Shown: positions 43,571 through 55,157 of the stretch, piece by piece | How positions within the stretch are numbered: position 1 is the stretch's first letter | How the letters are laid out: every line of letters begins with the position of its first letter | Made by a program: the position numbers and the translations under genes | The notes under the pieces: model-generated | What the model was told of the DNA's origin: nothing | The model's input: the letters and a program-made list of their open reading frames with translations, nothing else | Databases searched by the model: none | Origin: Forficula auricularia | Lineage: Eukaryota; Arthropoda; Insecta; Dermaptera; Forficulidae | Assembly (NCBI GenBank): GCA_024734495.1 | Contig: JALMQS010000085.1 | Coordinates: 22,945,077-23,009,076 of the forward strand | DNA: 64,000 bases | Direction: 5' to 3'

Positions 43571-44640
43571 GTTCAGAAAATCATTTTAAATTTACAAAAT
43601 ACTTGAATAAAATTTGTAATATTTCGGGAATGGAGAAGCGATTAATTAGCTAAATAATTAAAATCTATTCCCGATGATATTATTCATTAGAATTACATTC
43701 AGTTGAGTCGAAGAGAGAAAATTTCCAAAAGTGTCATAGTGTCTCAGGTCATTCGAAGTGTTTTTGGGTTAAAATAGTGATAAAATATTATTCAAACGGG
43801 ACCTCTTACCCGAAAAAGGAAATCTATGTTATTTATCTAGCTACGGAATTAATCATAGCTAAATTATTATTTTAAGCAATGATTATATAGGACGGCCGTC
43901 ATCTAATTTTGTACGTACCAATTCATGTATTATAATTAATCCCTGTAGAATTAAGTATAATCTGTTTATCGGATGTATAATAAATAATAACCTTGTTCAT
44001 TAAATAAAATAATTAATAAATAATAGTTTTGTTCAAAAACTATAAAATTCACAAATACTAATTTTGTTCATTAAATATAAAATTGTTAAATATTCATTTG
44101 CTTCTTAAATTAATCCTAGCCTTAAAGATTCTCCTGCCCCCTTCTCAGTCATCTAGGGAACATCCGGTCGGCCAGACTACAAATTTATTGTTTAAATTTC
44201 TACTCGACTGTTAAAATTTAATTTTTGATTTTATTATTTTATAATAATAAATTTTGTATTGACATTATTTCTTTCAGCAAGTAAACTGAATAAAAGTTGT
44301 TGTTCAATTAGTTACTTAATTATTTTTGCAAATTTAATTGTAATTTGTTGTAAAAAAGTAATAATTTTGAATAATTTATTATAAGAATAAACTGTGATTA
44401 AATTATTGTTCATAAATCTTAAATTTAAAATTTAAAATTTGGAAACATCATTAAAATTTTTGTAACTGTAGCTTTTAAAAAGCCCGCCTCAATCTTTGTC
44501 ACTCGTTCCGCGCTCTCGCTTGCACTTCAAGCCTTAAATGGAACGCCTCAGAGCAAGGTAACGCCGCATGAGTCATGTTTTTTCGTGCGTGCAGCTGTCT
44601 CCATTGAATTATAAGACGTTGTCACGTCAAAAAATATTTC
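43571..44640. other. AT-rich intron-like DNA
   Basis: No gene or clear repeat. A GC-richer patch is at 44480-44600 (CTTGCACTTCAAGCC, GGTAACGCCGCATGAG). Confidence 0.35.
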
Positions 44641-44690
44641 AATAAAATAATATTTACTTTGGAAGGTTTTCTCTTTACAGCTTTTGAATC

Positions 44691-44715
44691 GACGTTTCGG
44701 AGGATCTTTCTTCAG
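44691..44715 (-). ncRNA. Worn hammerhead-like motif
   Basis: Minus strand CTGAAGAAAGATCCTCCGAAACGTC: core boxes kept, but the stem does not pair. Probably a decayed copy. Confidence 0.4.
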
Positions 44716-44977
44716 TGATCACAGAATCAAAGAAGGAGGCATGTAATCAGGCGGCTAGTTAAATTAATATAATTGTATTATTAAGTATTTTATTTATTTA
44801 TTTAATTTATTTATTATATTACTTTATCATATATTTAAATGTATTATATTTTAATATGTTGAAAGATATTTCAATGTTATAGAGTAGACTTGAATCAAAT
44901 TTCAAATATGTCTCTCTGATGGGATATAATAGACAAAAAGAATTATAAATGAGAAAGAAATATTCATAGTGACTTTT

Positions 44978-45893
44978 TAATATAAGAAAATAGCATTTTA
45001 GTTAAGAATTTTGTAGTTTAAATGAAATTGTATGACAAAATTCAATTTCTTCTCTCCGGGAGCGAATCAACAAGAAATGGTAAAAAGTTTTATTTTTTTT
45101 CTAATTAGATATTTATTCAAATCTATTGAAATTTCATATCTATGTGTTATTTTCATTTATCTTTTATATTAAATAATTATTATTAAGAAATTTGCATTTT
45201 AAAGGGTAGTTTATTTGAAGTAAAATTTGAAAAAAACGCTAATAACCCTGTTGAATTTTTTTTTTTAAATATAAAATTAATAAATATTATAAAACAATTA
45301 ATTATTAATAATTTAATTCAATTTTGAACGAGATCGATTCCGTACTCTTTGAGAAAATTGTCAAAAACCCCAAAAACAGTCTCTGAAAGGCCGTTTTAGA
45401 AACATTTTAAAATTCACCTCCATGTCATAAGTCAATGTTTCGTTTCATATGACTTTTTAAACTTTTTTCGTGCTATCGTTTTTTTGACGGTTTTTGACCA
45501 TTTTCCCAAAAAGTACTGAATCGATTTTGTTCAAAATTGAATTAAATTATTAAAAATTAATTGTTTTATAACATCTATTAATTTCATATTTAAAAAAAAA
45601 TTTCAACGGGTTATTAGCGTATTTTTTAAACTGGACTTCAAATAAACTACCCTTTAAAATTGAAATTTCTTAATAATAATTATTTGATATAATAGATAAA
45701 TGAAAATAACACACAGATATGAAATTTCAATAGATTCGAATAAATATCTAATGAAGAAAAAAATAAAACTTTTTGCCATTTCTAGTTGATTCGCTCCCGA
45801 GAGAAGATTGAATCTTTTCATACAATTTCTTTTTAAGCTACAAAATTCTTAAACGAAATGCTGATTTTCTTATATAATAGACATACTGTGAAC
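44978..45893. mobile_element. Long foldback with about 400-bp arms
   Basis: The left arm runs from ATAAGAAAATAGCATTTTAG through CTCTCCGGGAGCGAATCAAC to TTTGAACGAGATCGATTC near 45342. The right arm is its complement, from GAATCGATTTTGTTCAAAA near 45518 back to CTGATTTTCTTATATAATAG. The loop of roughly 110 bp holds a second, shorter inverted pair (GTCAAAAACC / GGTTTTTGAC). Non-coding. Confidence 0.88.
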
Positions 45894-46227
45894 CTTCAGA
45901 TAGGTGAAATTGATAAAATAAGATCGCTTTCTTTCTTATTTATAATACTTTTGGTCTGTTATATCGAAAGGCTCTGGGTCTCAATGAGAGACTGTCAAAG
46001 GGAACTTAGACATTTTTTATGGATTTTTTTTTCAGATACAATCTTATTCTAATTATATATCTATTCACATATTCAAATTTAATATATTTAAATATACGAT
46101 TATATAATATAACAACTAAAATAAAAATAAAATGATTATATTATACGCCTATACTAAAGTATAGCGCTTAAGGACCCAAGCCACACAGTATTATATTTTT
46201 ATAATATTAAATAAATAATTTTATTAA
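45894..46227. other. AT-rich sequence before a Helitron
   Basis: The frame at 45858-46052 runs out of the foldback arm and has no family. Ends at the A of an A/T Helitron target. Confidence 0.35.
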
Positions 46228-47469
46228 TCTATATAATAAAAATGAATTTCTTTTTCTTTGTAAGCGCAGACAAATGCCTGGACCGATTTGGCTAATTTTT
46301 TTTCAAGGTTAATACGCAAAAAAAAATTGGAAAAGTTGCCGGAAAATTGGAAAATTCAGGAAAAACTAAAAAAAAATTCAGGTTAGCCAACATAGCTTGC
46401 CAAACAATAAAAGAACTAAACTAGCAAACTAAACATGTGTTGGCGGCCCTGTTTGGTCAGATTTTTGAGTGTCATTCATTCTTAATAGCATAGATAATAG
46501 AGTTCTAACCACATTATCGTTGAAGAAGAATTTAATAATGCAACAAAGATTAAAAAAAACTATCTATTTTTTTTAAAGTACATTTAAAAACAAAAATTAA
46601 AAAAATAAACTGCAACGGATCGTTGCTAAACTTTATCAAATTGATTTGAAATATTAATATGTTTATTCCTTTATTATTAATCAGATATCACTTGCAATTT
46701 GCAGTTCATTTGACTTTAATTCAAAAATAATGATCGATTCTCATTTAACAGTCGAGGAATAACCATTCTACATTCGATTTTTGACGTTTCGGTTTTTATT
46801 GGTAGCCATTGGTGAAGACATGTAGAAATCGACTTAAAATCAAAAATAGCAACCGATTCTCATCTAATACTTGAGGAATAAGAATTCTACATAAGATTTT
46901 TGACCCTTCGATTATTATTGGTAACCATTGCTGAAGACATGGAGGAATCGACTTAAAATCAAAAATAACGATCGATTATTATCTAATACTAGAGGAATAA
47001 CCTTATTGCATTCCATTTTTGATGTTTTGACTATTAATGGCAAGCTCTACTGAAAACGTGGAAGAATAGACTTAAAACCAAAAAGACTAAATTCTTTTAT
47101 GATAAACAACTCAAGCTTGAGAATGAGAGAATTTTCAATAAATAGATTGTATATACTTTTGTGTCTAGCAAAATGAATAATAATTGTAATTTTCAAGTCT
47201 TCTTATCTATAATAATACCTACATATAATATAACTTTTTTTATTTTCCCCTTAATGATAACAAGTGGATTTTTAACACATTTTAAATATTTGTTTCATCT
47301 TACTTGTTATGAGTGTATATTACAGTTAAATAGAATCTCAAATTATATCTATTTAAGACTTTATAATAAAACAATTATATTTATTCTCTGTAACTAATAA
47401 AACATCAATAAAGCAGCCAGGTGGGGGTCCAGGCTAGCAAAAGTCGCGCCGAAGGCGGGCCTTAGCTAG
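46228..47469 (+). mobile_element. Non-autonomous Helitron with internal 119-bp units
   Basis: A-TCTATATAATAAAAATGAAT at the left and a CGCC-GAA-GGCG hairpin ten bases before CTAG-T at the right: all three Helitron hallmarks. GCCTGGACCGATTTGGCTAA near 46276 is typical Helitron 5' text. Internal 119-bp family units occupy about 46738-47090 with the diverged edge unit. An open frame at 47161-47397 has no family. This copy defines the element carrying the arrays at 10 and 25 kb. Confidence 0.8.
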
Positions 47470-47831
47470 TAGATAAATAAAAGTTAATTTATATGATATG
47501 AAAAAATGAAATATGTAAAACGATTTTGATTGTTTTATTTGAATATATTTTGAGAGGAATATTTTGGCTTTCGGACTGAAACTCATCCATTTTATTCACC
47601 AAGTTTCACTATTTATATATGTATTTTATTCAATTTTAAAATATTTAAATATATAAAACATAGAATTATATTATATACAAAATATAAACAGATTCGGGTT
47701 GGTAACACGGCAATATGGTTTTCTGCCACGAGTAAAGCAATGCTTATAATTAAATTAGGTTGGAGTTGGTGGTGTTTCACAAGGAGAAAAATTAAAATAC
47801 AAAGATTTTTTTAGTTTACTCTATATATTTC

Positions 47832-47856
47832 GAGCTCTTAACTCATCGTCAGGAGA
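47832..47856 (-). ncRNA. Hammerhead-like motif in the Penelope-like tail
   Basis: Identical to 23442-23466: CTGACGA, T, GAGTT-AAG-AGCTC, GAAATATATAG on the minus strand. Confidence 0.65.
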
Positions 47857-48197
47857 ACATTGACTAAAGATAACATGATATTTTGAACAGAATTTATTTT
47901 AATTTTAATATGATGGACAGTTATTTATGACATAGTGTAAATATGAAAGAATTATCAGAAGGATGGAATGGCTTTAGAAAGCCGAATGACCAGATGTAGG
48001 GACAAAGGGCTGGGACAAAGAAAAGATATTTATACTTGGAAGTTGCCGAAAATTATGTATGTGTAATAAAGGAAGGCAATAAACTATAGAATGCAATGAG
48101 GGTGCATAGCGAAAATTTAATCTCTCATTTTCTATTTAAAAAAATAAATAAAATTAAAAATAAACCCACCATACACCCTCATCGCACTCAATTCAAA

Positions 48198-48563
48198 TTA
48201 AATATCATTGATTAAGATGTCAATTATTGGTGAAGTTTTGATGTCTGTTTGATTGTTCAAGATGTTTTGATTAAGGTGTATGGCCTTTTTAATTTCAGCT
48301 GACTCCAATAAATCCAATTTCCTACTTTTTGGAATAAAATGTAAAGGGAGGGTTGGTCGATGAAGGTGAATGGTTGTGGTCAAACAAATGATCTGCAAAA
48401 GCCGAGGTATAACTAAGAGGGGGGCATTTGGGTTCAAACTATTCACCTGTAGATTGCGAAGAGATCTCATATGTTCAACGTGGCGTTGATTGAAAGATCT
48501 GCCTGTTTGCCCGATATAAAATGATTGACGGTCATTACATTGCAATTTATATACACCACTCAT
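48198..48563 (-). pseudogene. GIY-YIG endonuclease end of a Penelope-like element
   Basis: A 121-residue frame with SGVYKLQCNDRQSFYIGQTG, RSFNQRHVEH: the GVY and YIG boxes and the Arg of the GIY-YIG nuclease, in the form typical of the C-terminus of Penelope-like retroelements, where it nicks DNA for priming. The rest (about residues 35-121) is the family's variable tail. The first Met is internal to the original protein and the upstream RT is absent, so this is a truncated remnant. The nuclease residues look intact. Not a host gene. Confidence 0.87.
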
Positions 48564-48600
48564 TGTTGTTGGTGCTTATAGTTCTAGAAGACTGTTTGTT

Positions 48601-49110
48601 TTAAAAGGGTTTTTTTATCGCCACTTACGTATTCTCTTTAGTTTATCGGAATGACATTTCGCCTCTTATCATAATAATCGTTTACACGAGCAAACAAACG
48701 ACAATACAACACGAACAACATCTATAATAAGAGAGAGGGTAAATTGCATTTATATTATTAACAACACACGATTTACGATATATACCTCAGGTAGATGATA
48801 ATTTAGAATTCTATGTGAATGTAACCGATTTTTACAACCGAATACTTACTTACTTGACCGAGTGTCAAATGAGAGGGACACCAGTTGAATTTATTTGGAT
48901 TCTTGATTTTTATTTTTATTAGTATTTAGCGGATCGAGCTTCGTTTGGGGGATTTTTTTATTTAAATTATAATGTTTATTTAATCAACCACATGTTTTAT
49001 TTTGATTCAACTATAGGCTGTTTTTTTAGAGGTTCACTATTTTAAATTAAAATAAAACAAAGAAAAATATTTTTAATATCAATGAAACTGGTTTTATTGG
49101 AAAGATAATT
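48601..49110. other. Unassigned sequence
   Basis: No family recognised; AT-rich with GTTTACACGAGCAAACAAAC near 48691. May include worn upstream parts of the Penelope-like element. Confidence 0.3.
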
Positions 49111-49119
49111 TTATGCCAT

Positions 49120-49428
49120 TAATGTTTGAATATGAGTTCGGCCATGTGGCCCCCGCGTAGATGCCGCAATCTAGATTTCCCTTTTTCACACACTTTTCGC
49201 AGCAATTCGCCGAATGTTGTGTTCCAAGTGATCTAACCCCACTGGATTATTTTCTTTGGGCATATGTCAAGTCACTTGTCTACGCCGATAAACCAGAGAC
49301 GATTGAACACTTGGAACACAACATTCGGCGAGTTATTAGCGAAATACGGCCTCAATTGCTGCGAAAAGTGTGTGAAAATTGGAAATCCAGATTGCGCCAT
49401 CTACGGGGAACACAAGGCCGAAATCATA
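49120..49428 (+). pseudogene. Tc3/mariner-type transposase end, with inverted partial copy
   Basis: The right side (about 49216-49420) encodes DLTPLDYFLWAYVKSLVYAD, KPETIEHLEHNIRRVISEIR and a tail VCENWKSRLRHLRGTQG. This is the C-terminal end of a mariner/Tc3-type DDE transposase around its third catalytic site. The left side (49125-49210) is the inverted complement of 49310-49430 (CTTTTCGCAGCAATTCGCCG / CAATTGCTGCGAAAAG), so the fragment is folded on itself. Only the last 70-80 residues are present. Confidence 0.78.
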
Positions 49429-49671
49429 TCTACTCTTATTAAACGCCTTCGGCGTTACTTTTGCTAGCCTGGACCCCCACGTGGCTGCTTTATTGATGTT
49501 TTATTAGTTACAGAGAATAAATATAATTGTTTTATTATAAAGTCTTAAATAGATATAATTTGAGATTCTATTTAACTGTAATATACACTCATAACAAGTA
49601 AGATGAAACAAATATTTAAAATGTATTAAAAATCCACTTGTTATCATTAAGGGGAAAATAAAAAAAGTTAT

Positions 49672-50339
49672 TCTTGCCAAAATGGGAGCTAATAAGGCGG
49701 CTGTTGATTTTTCTCAAATATTTTTAGAAGACTCGAAAAAGTTTTTTAAAAATCAATTAAAGAATTCCTGGTATGATGAGTGGGCGAGGGAGAATGCAAT
49801 CCTTAAGAGAGTCAAACCTAATATTTGTCCACTAAGTACATATGATATGCCTAGAAGAATGCAAACCAAATTAATACGTCTACTAATAGGGCACTGATTT
49901 TTCTCACATGGGTTCTTGATTCTTAGAGAAAATACCCCATGGTGTAGTATATGCAACTCTAGAATCACAGTGGACCATGTATTAATTGAGTGTCCTTTAT
50001 ATAGTTCTGCAAGATTAAAATTTAATATTGGAAATATATCTATCCTAAATCTTCTAGGAAATCAAGAAAATTTTGAAAATTTATTCGGGTATTTAGATAG
50101 AATAGGACTTCTAAATTTAATTTGAGTTATTGTTGCTATCACTTATTAGATATTTATTGAATACTATTTCGAACTCTATTGGCATAAACTGTAAAACAAC
50201 AGACAGATGGATATGACCTGATAAAAAAAAAACAAAAAAAAAAACACTAGATTGAGACAGATGATTAAATGGATTAGATAAGTTTTCTGAGGCGCTAATG
50301 GCCCTAGCAGTCGATGCGCCCTTAAAAAAAAAAAAAAAA
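49672..50339 (+). pseudogene. I/R1/Jockey-type LINE 3' end nested in the Helitron
   Basis: Codes for NSWYDEWARENA...MPRRMQTKLIRLLIGH, a stop, then SHGFLILRENTPWCSICNSR and ITVDHVLIECPLYSSARLKF. These are the post-RT region and the CX2C...HX4C zinc-knuckle of I-clade-like LINEs (family pattern TRLRIGHT..TH, C..C...TV.H.L.ECP.Y). It ends with a UTR containing GTCGATGCGCCCTT and a poly-A run. The Helitron sequence on both sides (AAAAAAGTTAT and GTTGTATTATATG) is contiguous in the copy near 47230-47250, confirming an insertion. The stop within GH*FF makes it dead. Confidence 0.82.
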
Positions 50340-50461
50340 GTTGTATTATATGTAGGTATTATTATAGATAAGAAGACTTGAAAATTACAATTATTATTCA
50401 TTTTGCTAGATACAAAAGTATATACAATCTATTTATAAAAAATTCTCTTATTCTCAAGCTT

Positions 50462-50649
50462 TTTTTTTTTTTTTTTTTGGCTTTTCGGCCTTTTTAGCCA
50501 TAAGCCACTTTACGATACTATATATTTATTTTTTAAATTTGTCTCTACTCCCGGGGTCGGATTTTAGCTGGATGCCTCGAGTCGGATTCGAACCCGGGTC
50601 CCCTGGTTAGCTCGCTGTCATGCTACCGCCTAGCCTACCCGACCCCCCA
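50462..50649 (-). mobile_element. tRNA-derived SINE family 2 nested in the Helitron
   Basis: Minus-strand copy: GGGGGGTCGGGTAGGCTAGG, B-box GGGTTCGAATCC, tail ATCGTAAAGTGGCTTATGGC and poly-A (a T-run at 50462-50478). Flanked by a perfect 13-bp duplication TATTCTCAAGCTT at 50449-50461 and 50650-50662. Confidence 0.92.
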
Positions 50650-51090
50650 TATTCTCAAGCTTGAGTTGTTTACCAAAAAAGAATTTAGTCTTATTGATTT
50701 TTAAGTCGATTCTTCCACGTTTCCAGTAGAGCTTGTCATTAATAGTCAAAACATCAAAAATGGAATGCAATAAGGTTATTCCTCAAGTATTAGATGAGAA
50801 TCAATCGCTATTTTTGATTTTAAGTCGATTCCTCCATGCCTTCAGCAATGGTTACCAATAAAACCGAAACCTCAAAAGTCCAATATAGAATGGTTATACC
50901 TCAAGTACTAGATGAGAATCAATCGCTATTTTTGATTTTAACTCGATTCCTCTATGTCTTCAGCAATGGTTACCAATAAAAACCGAAACGTCAAAAATCC
51001 AATATAGAATCGCTATTCCTCAAATACTAGATGAGAATCAATAGCTATTTTTGATTTTAAGTCGATTCCTCCATGTCGTCAGCAATGGTA

Positions 51091-52046
51091 ACGGATAAGA
51101 AAACAACGCGGTTGCTATGGTTACTTATAAAATTTCCTCCCAAATTTTTACCATTTCACAGCGAGAAGCCTAACCATTCTTACTTAAGTTAGGTTAAATG
51201 AGCTATATTTAAACGATCAAATGAATAAATTTTAAAGAATTTAAAATTAAAAAAAGTACTATTTTACTATAGAGTAAAGTAGTTTAAAATATGATTTTAC
51301 TAAAAACTTTATTTAACCTTTTTTGTGGTCCCCAAGGTACTTAATTAGGATATTAAATTTCATCAAAATTGGTTAAGTCATTTTTAAGATATTTAGAAAA
51401 AACTAAAAAAGTACTGAAATAAAGTACTAATGTTTGTGGACCGATATGTACCAAAAACTAATCAGCGCTTCATTTTGTTAAACTAATGGTAGGTTTTCAA
51501 TTTCATTTCAATCAGCGCAAAGGTGTGGAAAAAATCGTGGACGAAAAAAACGATAACACACATCCATCCATCCATCCATCCCCACGCACTTCCAAAAAAA
51601 ATGGCACTTTTTGGCCTCTCGACGAGATTCCATGTAATTTTTGGCAAAACCGTCACGTGCTAAAATTCAATCTCATTGAATACTTCAATTTGTGACCTTA
51701 ATTGAGTCTATGGGTTCCGTAGTCTTTACCTGAGGACCCTTTGAAGTCGCGCTTGCCGCGAGAGCGATTCCAATACTTTCTCCCATGCTTCGCAATTGGA
51801 TAAAGTAAAAAAACGATTTTGATTAAATAATCTTGAATAACCTTTTTAAAGGACAAAAAATATCTAACCGGGTCTTAATTTTGAGAAAAATAATTTTAAT
51901 AGGATTTTTATTTAAACTAATTATGAACACGTGAGTTTATGCGTGTGAATCAATACAGTGGTTTGATAAGTTAACAATAACTAAACAAACAAATAAATAA
52001 ATAAATTAGAGGCACAACTAATTGAAAATAATATTATTATAAGGTT
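51091..52046. other. Low-copy intron-like DNA
   Basis: 51480-51790 is GC-richer and without relatives (CATCCATCCATCC repeat, TTTGAAGTCGCGCTTGCCGC). The frame at 51486-51695 shows no family. Possibly unique host DNA. Confidence 0.35.
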
Positions 52047-52268
52047 GTATAAGGTGCCCGAAAAATTGAGCTCTGTATCAGTACAAATTATGAAATTTTT
52101 AATGGTTAATTCTAAAAATTTCAAAGGCATATGAGCAGTTCTTCGTTAGTTACAGGTTCCACTGATGAAAAAGTTCTCATATTTCTTCGAAATTTTGGAA
52201 TTAAGCAGTAAAAATTTCATAATTTGTACTGATACAGAGCTCATTTTATTCGGACACTTTACAACCAC
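52047..52268. mobile_element. MITE with GAGCTCTGTATCAGTAC arms
   Basis: Left GCCCGAAAAATTGAGCTCTG then TATCAGTACAAATTATGAAA; right is the complement, GTACTGATACAGAGCTCATT then TTATTCGGACAC. Arms of about 60 bp, extending into TAAGGTTGTATAAGGTG / CACTTTACAACCACCTTA. Confidence 0.83.
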
Positions 52269-52339
52269 CTTAAATAATAATCAATAAGTCACTGTTAATA
52301 AATAATATTAATATACTATTTTTATTATCGAACAAAAGC

Positions 52340-52960
52340 TCGGTTCGACACGCCAAAGCGGTCCTATGTTAATGGCGGACTTACTCTGGGTGAATCGTAG
52401 TTCAACTCTTAATTGCTATCTCTCTGACACCGGTCACATGATCCAACAATACTAATTAATATTTTATTCTTTTCTCATTATTTAATAAATCAGTTGTTTA
52501 TTACCAAGCAAACAGGCCAGATCGAAACTCCCAAGTTGAACCTTTTCACACATTTTACTCGAGTTAATCGTTTCCCTGCCTGTCAGAAATCTATCTACAT
52601 CATATCAAGTGACTTTACAAATAATTGCATTCATCTTCCAAGAAGATGTCTTCCAGCTAGCAGAGGCCGACCGCCTAGGATCTCAAACCATTGCTCAAAG
52701 GTTCACAGATTTATATTTTTCATAACACACAAATGTTCTGTTACGAATTCCATTCCCTTCCAGGCTATTTCTATTGAAAGAAGTACAGACTATTTTCAAC
52801 AGAAGTTGAATCTCTTTAACATTAACTAGCAAATCTTATTTATAAAAGATATGAACTTTGAATCAAACAAATACATTTTCTTTCCCAATTAAAGTGAACT
52901 TGCATCTTTGTTCATATTAAACTAACATTCTATACAACTTATTTATTCAATTCAATACTA
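52340..52960 (+). repeat. Dispersed repeat, copy 2 (partner at 37300-37960)
   Basis: Same blocks in the same order as copy 1. The open frame at 52494-52829 falls inside; it is not preserved in copy 1, so coding is unlikely. Confidence 0.75.
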
Positions 52961-54160
52961 TTGTCTTCCAAGGTACACTCATGTTCCGTGATTTGAGAAT
53001 CACTTTAGGTATAGGTAAAAAAATTGAATAAATTTGGGTACTTTGACCTTTGACACCCTCTTGTTACAGCGTCATTTTAAGGTGAATTAAATTTAAAAAA
53101 TTCAGCTTAGTTTCTACTTGATAGTATCTTTTCAAAGATATTTCCCATCACGTGATTATTTTTGACCCCACAAAACATTCGACCCTTCCCATATTTTTAT
53201 TCTAATACCATTTTTAATTTTGGGTAACATATTTGCATATAAATTTCCTGATTGTATCTTATTTAGTTTACTACCTACAATGCACAGTATCGTCACTAAA
53301 ATAGGGACTCCAGGGGTCAAGCAAGCCCCCCCCCCCCGCCATTTTCAAGAATGAATGTCCAAATGATTGCATGTGTCTTTACATTTGCCAACCTTTTTTT
53401 TTTCATCGTTCTGAAAAGATGGAGTGCGCTCACCCTCTGGGCCGTTGAGTCGCCCCCATATAGAGAGCGTCTCGCTCGGTTGACTCTCTGACAAGTCAAT
53501 TGAACTTAACTGAAATGGAGAAAATATTGTCCAGGCGAAAATGACCACAAAGCACACGCAGGGGCACAATTTCCATTTATTAGCGCGCAAAGCCTCCCCC
53601 ACCCTTCACCCCCGCCCAGCATCCCCTAAACCAAATAAATTCTGGACAGTGAGTTGCAAACGGAACATATAGGAAAGAACAACATCGAGAGGAAACACTT
53701 AGAGAAATGCAAACGGAAATACTGTGAAACAGGATACAAAAAGATATCGAAACTGCTGAGATTGAGAAGTCCAGGCCCATCGGAAGACCTTCCAAGCGGA
53801 AAATCTTTTATAGGTATATAGATTGTTCTTAACGTATTCTATTTCATGGATTTTTATAAAAAAAATTGCGGAATAGCAAAATCACTAGGGCCATAAAACG
53901 CAACGATGTAAAAAGTTGACGTCCGAGTTATCTATGCCCCTTTAACGACATCTAGTCTCTAACAAATAAAAAAAATTAATTTGGAAAATGTTACGACAGA
54001 ATATATGAATTTATCGACTGATACGAGTGAGAATCTTGGAGAGTGTCATAGGGCTAACTATGTATCGTCGATAGGGTTTCTTTTTTCAGCAGGCACACAA
54101 TGACAGTTGAAATTTACTGCTGTATATGATTGTTTATTTGCATCAAAATTGAGAATTGAA
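52961..54160. other. Low-copy intron-like DNA
   Basis: 53380-53800 is GC-richer (CTCTGGGCCGTTGAGTCGCC, ACCACAAAGCACACGCAGGG) with overlapping open frames on the minus strand and none recognised. A C-run at 53327-53337. No repeat partner. Confidence 0.35.
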
Positions 54161-54520
54161 TGGAAGGCAGTCCAAGGATAAATAAAAAGATGATTTCCAA
54201 TAAAAGAAAGAACATTTATTACCAACTTTTGAGCCATCTTCCCTCAGTCTTTAGAATTCAAAGGATCAATTAATGAAGAATGTAACAATTATCAATAGAA
54301 TTCTAATCATAATGGGAAGATAAAATATCTCTCTCTATAACACGGGCTCTGATAAAGGAGACAAGAAAGAAAATTGTTAAATGATTTTTTCTTAATCGAC
54401 CCTTTGAAACCGGAAGACGGATGGACCTCCGAAACGTCTGTTTAAAAGTTTAAAAAGAAAAATTTCCAATAAATTTTCTTTTAATGGAAATAATACTTTG
54501 GAATGCCTTGCTATCAATCG
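54161..54520 (+). repeat. Worn member of a foldback/motif family
   Basis: GAAGACGGATGGACCTCCGAAACGTC at 54413-54438 keeps the GAAACGTC end. AAGGCAGTCCAAGGATAAAT at the left and TGGAATGCCTTGCTATCAAT at the right are loose inverted relatives. Decayed. Confidence 0.4.
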
Positions 54521-54596
54521 TGAGGTTTATATCTAACTGCCTGTCTCCGAAAAAAAGCTATGTATAATATAAATTAATTATTTGATTTAAGGTAGT

Positions 54597-55113
54597 TCTT
54601 TCACAAATGCAAAAATTCAAGAAGTTTTCGAAACTTGGAATATAAGTCATTAAAAAAAAGCATAATACACGTACTGTTAAAATTTGAAGACGATTTACCA
54701 CACCAAACATGAAATAATTGGAATTGAAAATGACATTTTTTACATATGGTAGACTGGGGAAATGATAATTATTATTTTTTTTTTCATTGAAGGACTTTCA
54801 CCATCTTGATGAAAAACTAATATTTGTTAGAATAATATATTCGGAGTAACTTAAAAAAAAAATTGAAATTATTTACCTCGTAGTTTTGATAAAAAATAAA
54901 AAAACATATTTGGGCGATTATTTTTAGTGGAGGGGATATAAGATCAATGGTTTGGAAACGATCCATTCATAAAGAGAATATAGTAGTGTGAGAAGTACAG
55001 TCCCGTTAAAAAAACATAAACTAAAATTTTAGCACTGTTCATAAGTAGATACCTATATAGTGTTTACGAGACGAAAACTTTTTGTGTGGATTGTCGCGAA
55101 AGAACTACCTTAA
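54597..55113. mobile_element. MITE with TTAA duplication, complete
   Basis: TTAA-GGTAGTTCTTTC at the left, GAAAGAACTACC-TTAA at the right. Body as in 5161-5527. TTAA target duplication is the mark of piggyBac-type movement; no transposase is present. Confidence 0.8.
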
Positions 55114-55157
55114 TGGTTATGATTATTTACTTAAAAATATGAATTATACCTATTTTA

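Larger units (their letters stand above)
47755..48600 (-). mobile_element. Penelope-like element, 3' part
   Basis: Coding end at 48198-48563 (GIY-YIG) followed, on the minus strand, by a non-coding tail with GGTGCACTGCATTC-type text, the motif at 47832-47856, and an end TGAAACACCACCAACTCCAA. The RT part is missing, so the copy is 5' truncated near 48600. Confidence 0.8.
49429..51090 (-). mobile_element. Inverted Helitron copy with nested LINE and SINE
   Basis: On the minus strand it reads like 46740-47460: 119-bp units at 50690-51090, AACAACTCAAGCTTGAG, CATCAATAAAGCAGCCACGT, hairpin AACGCCGAAGGCGTT. At the end it runs into TTTAATAAGAGTAGA, which is an inverted Helitron 5' start, so two Helitron ends abut here. 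Interrupted by a LINE at 49672-50339 and a SINE at 50462-50649. Confidence 0.75.

Noticed and set aside
49682..50125. Host protein with a zinc-binding motif
   Set aside because: Matches the end of an I/R1/Jockey-type LINE, is followed by poly-A and interrupts a Helitron known intact elsewhere in the window.
51486..51695. Possible small host gene
   Set aside because: No known family, crosses a (CATC)n repeat, and there is no splice or promoter support.
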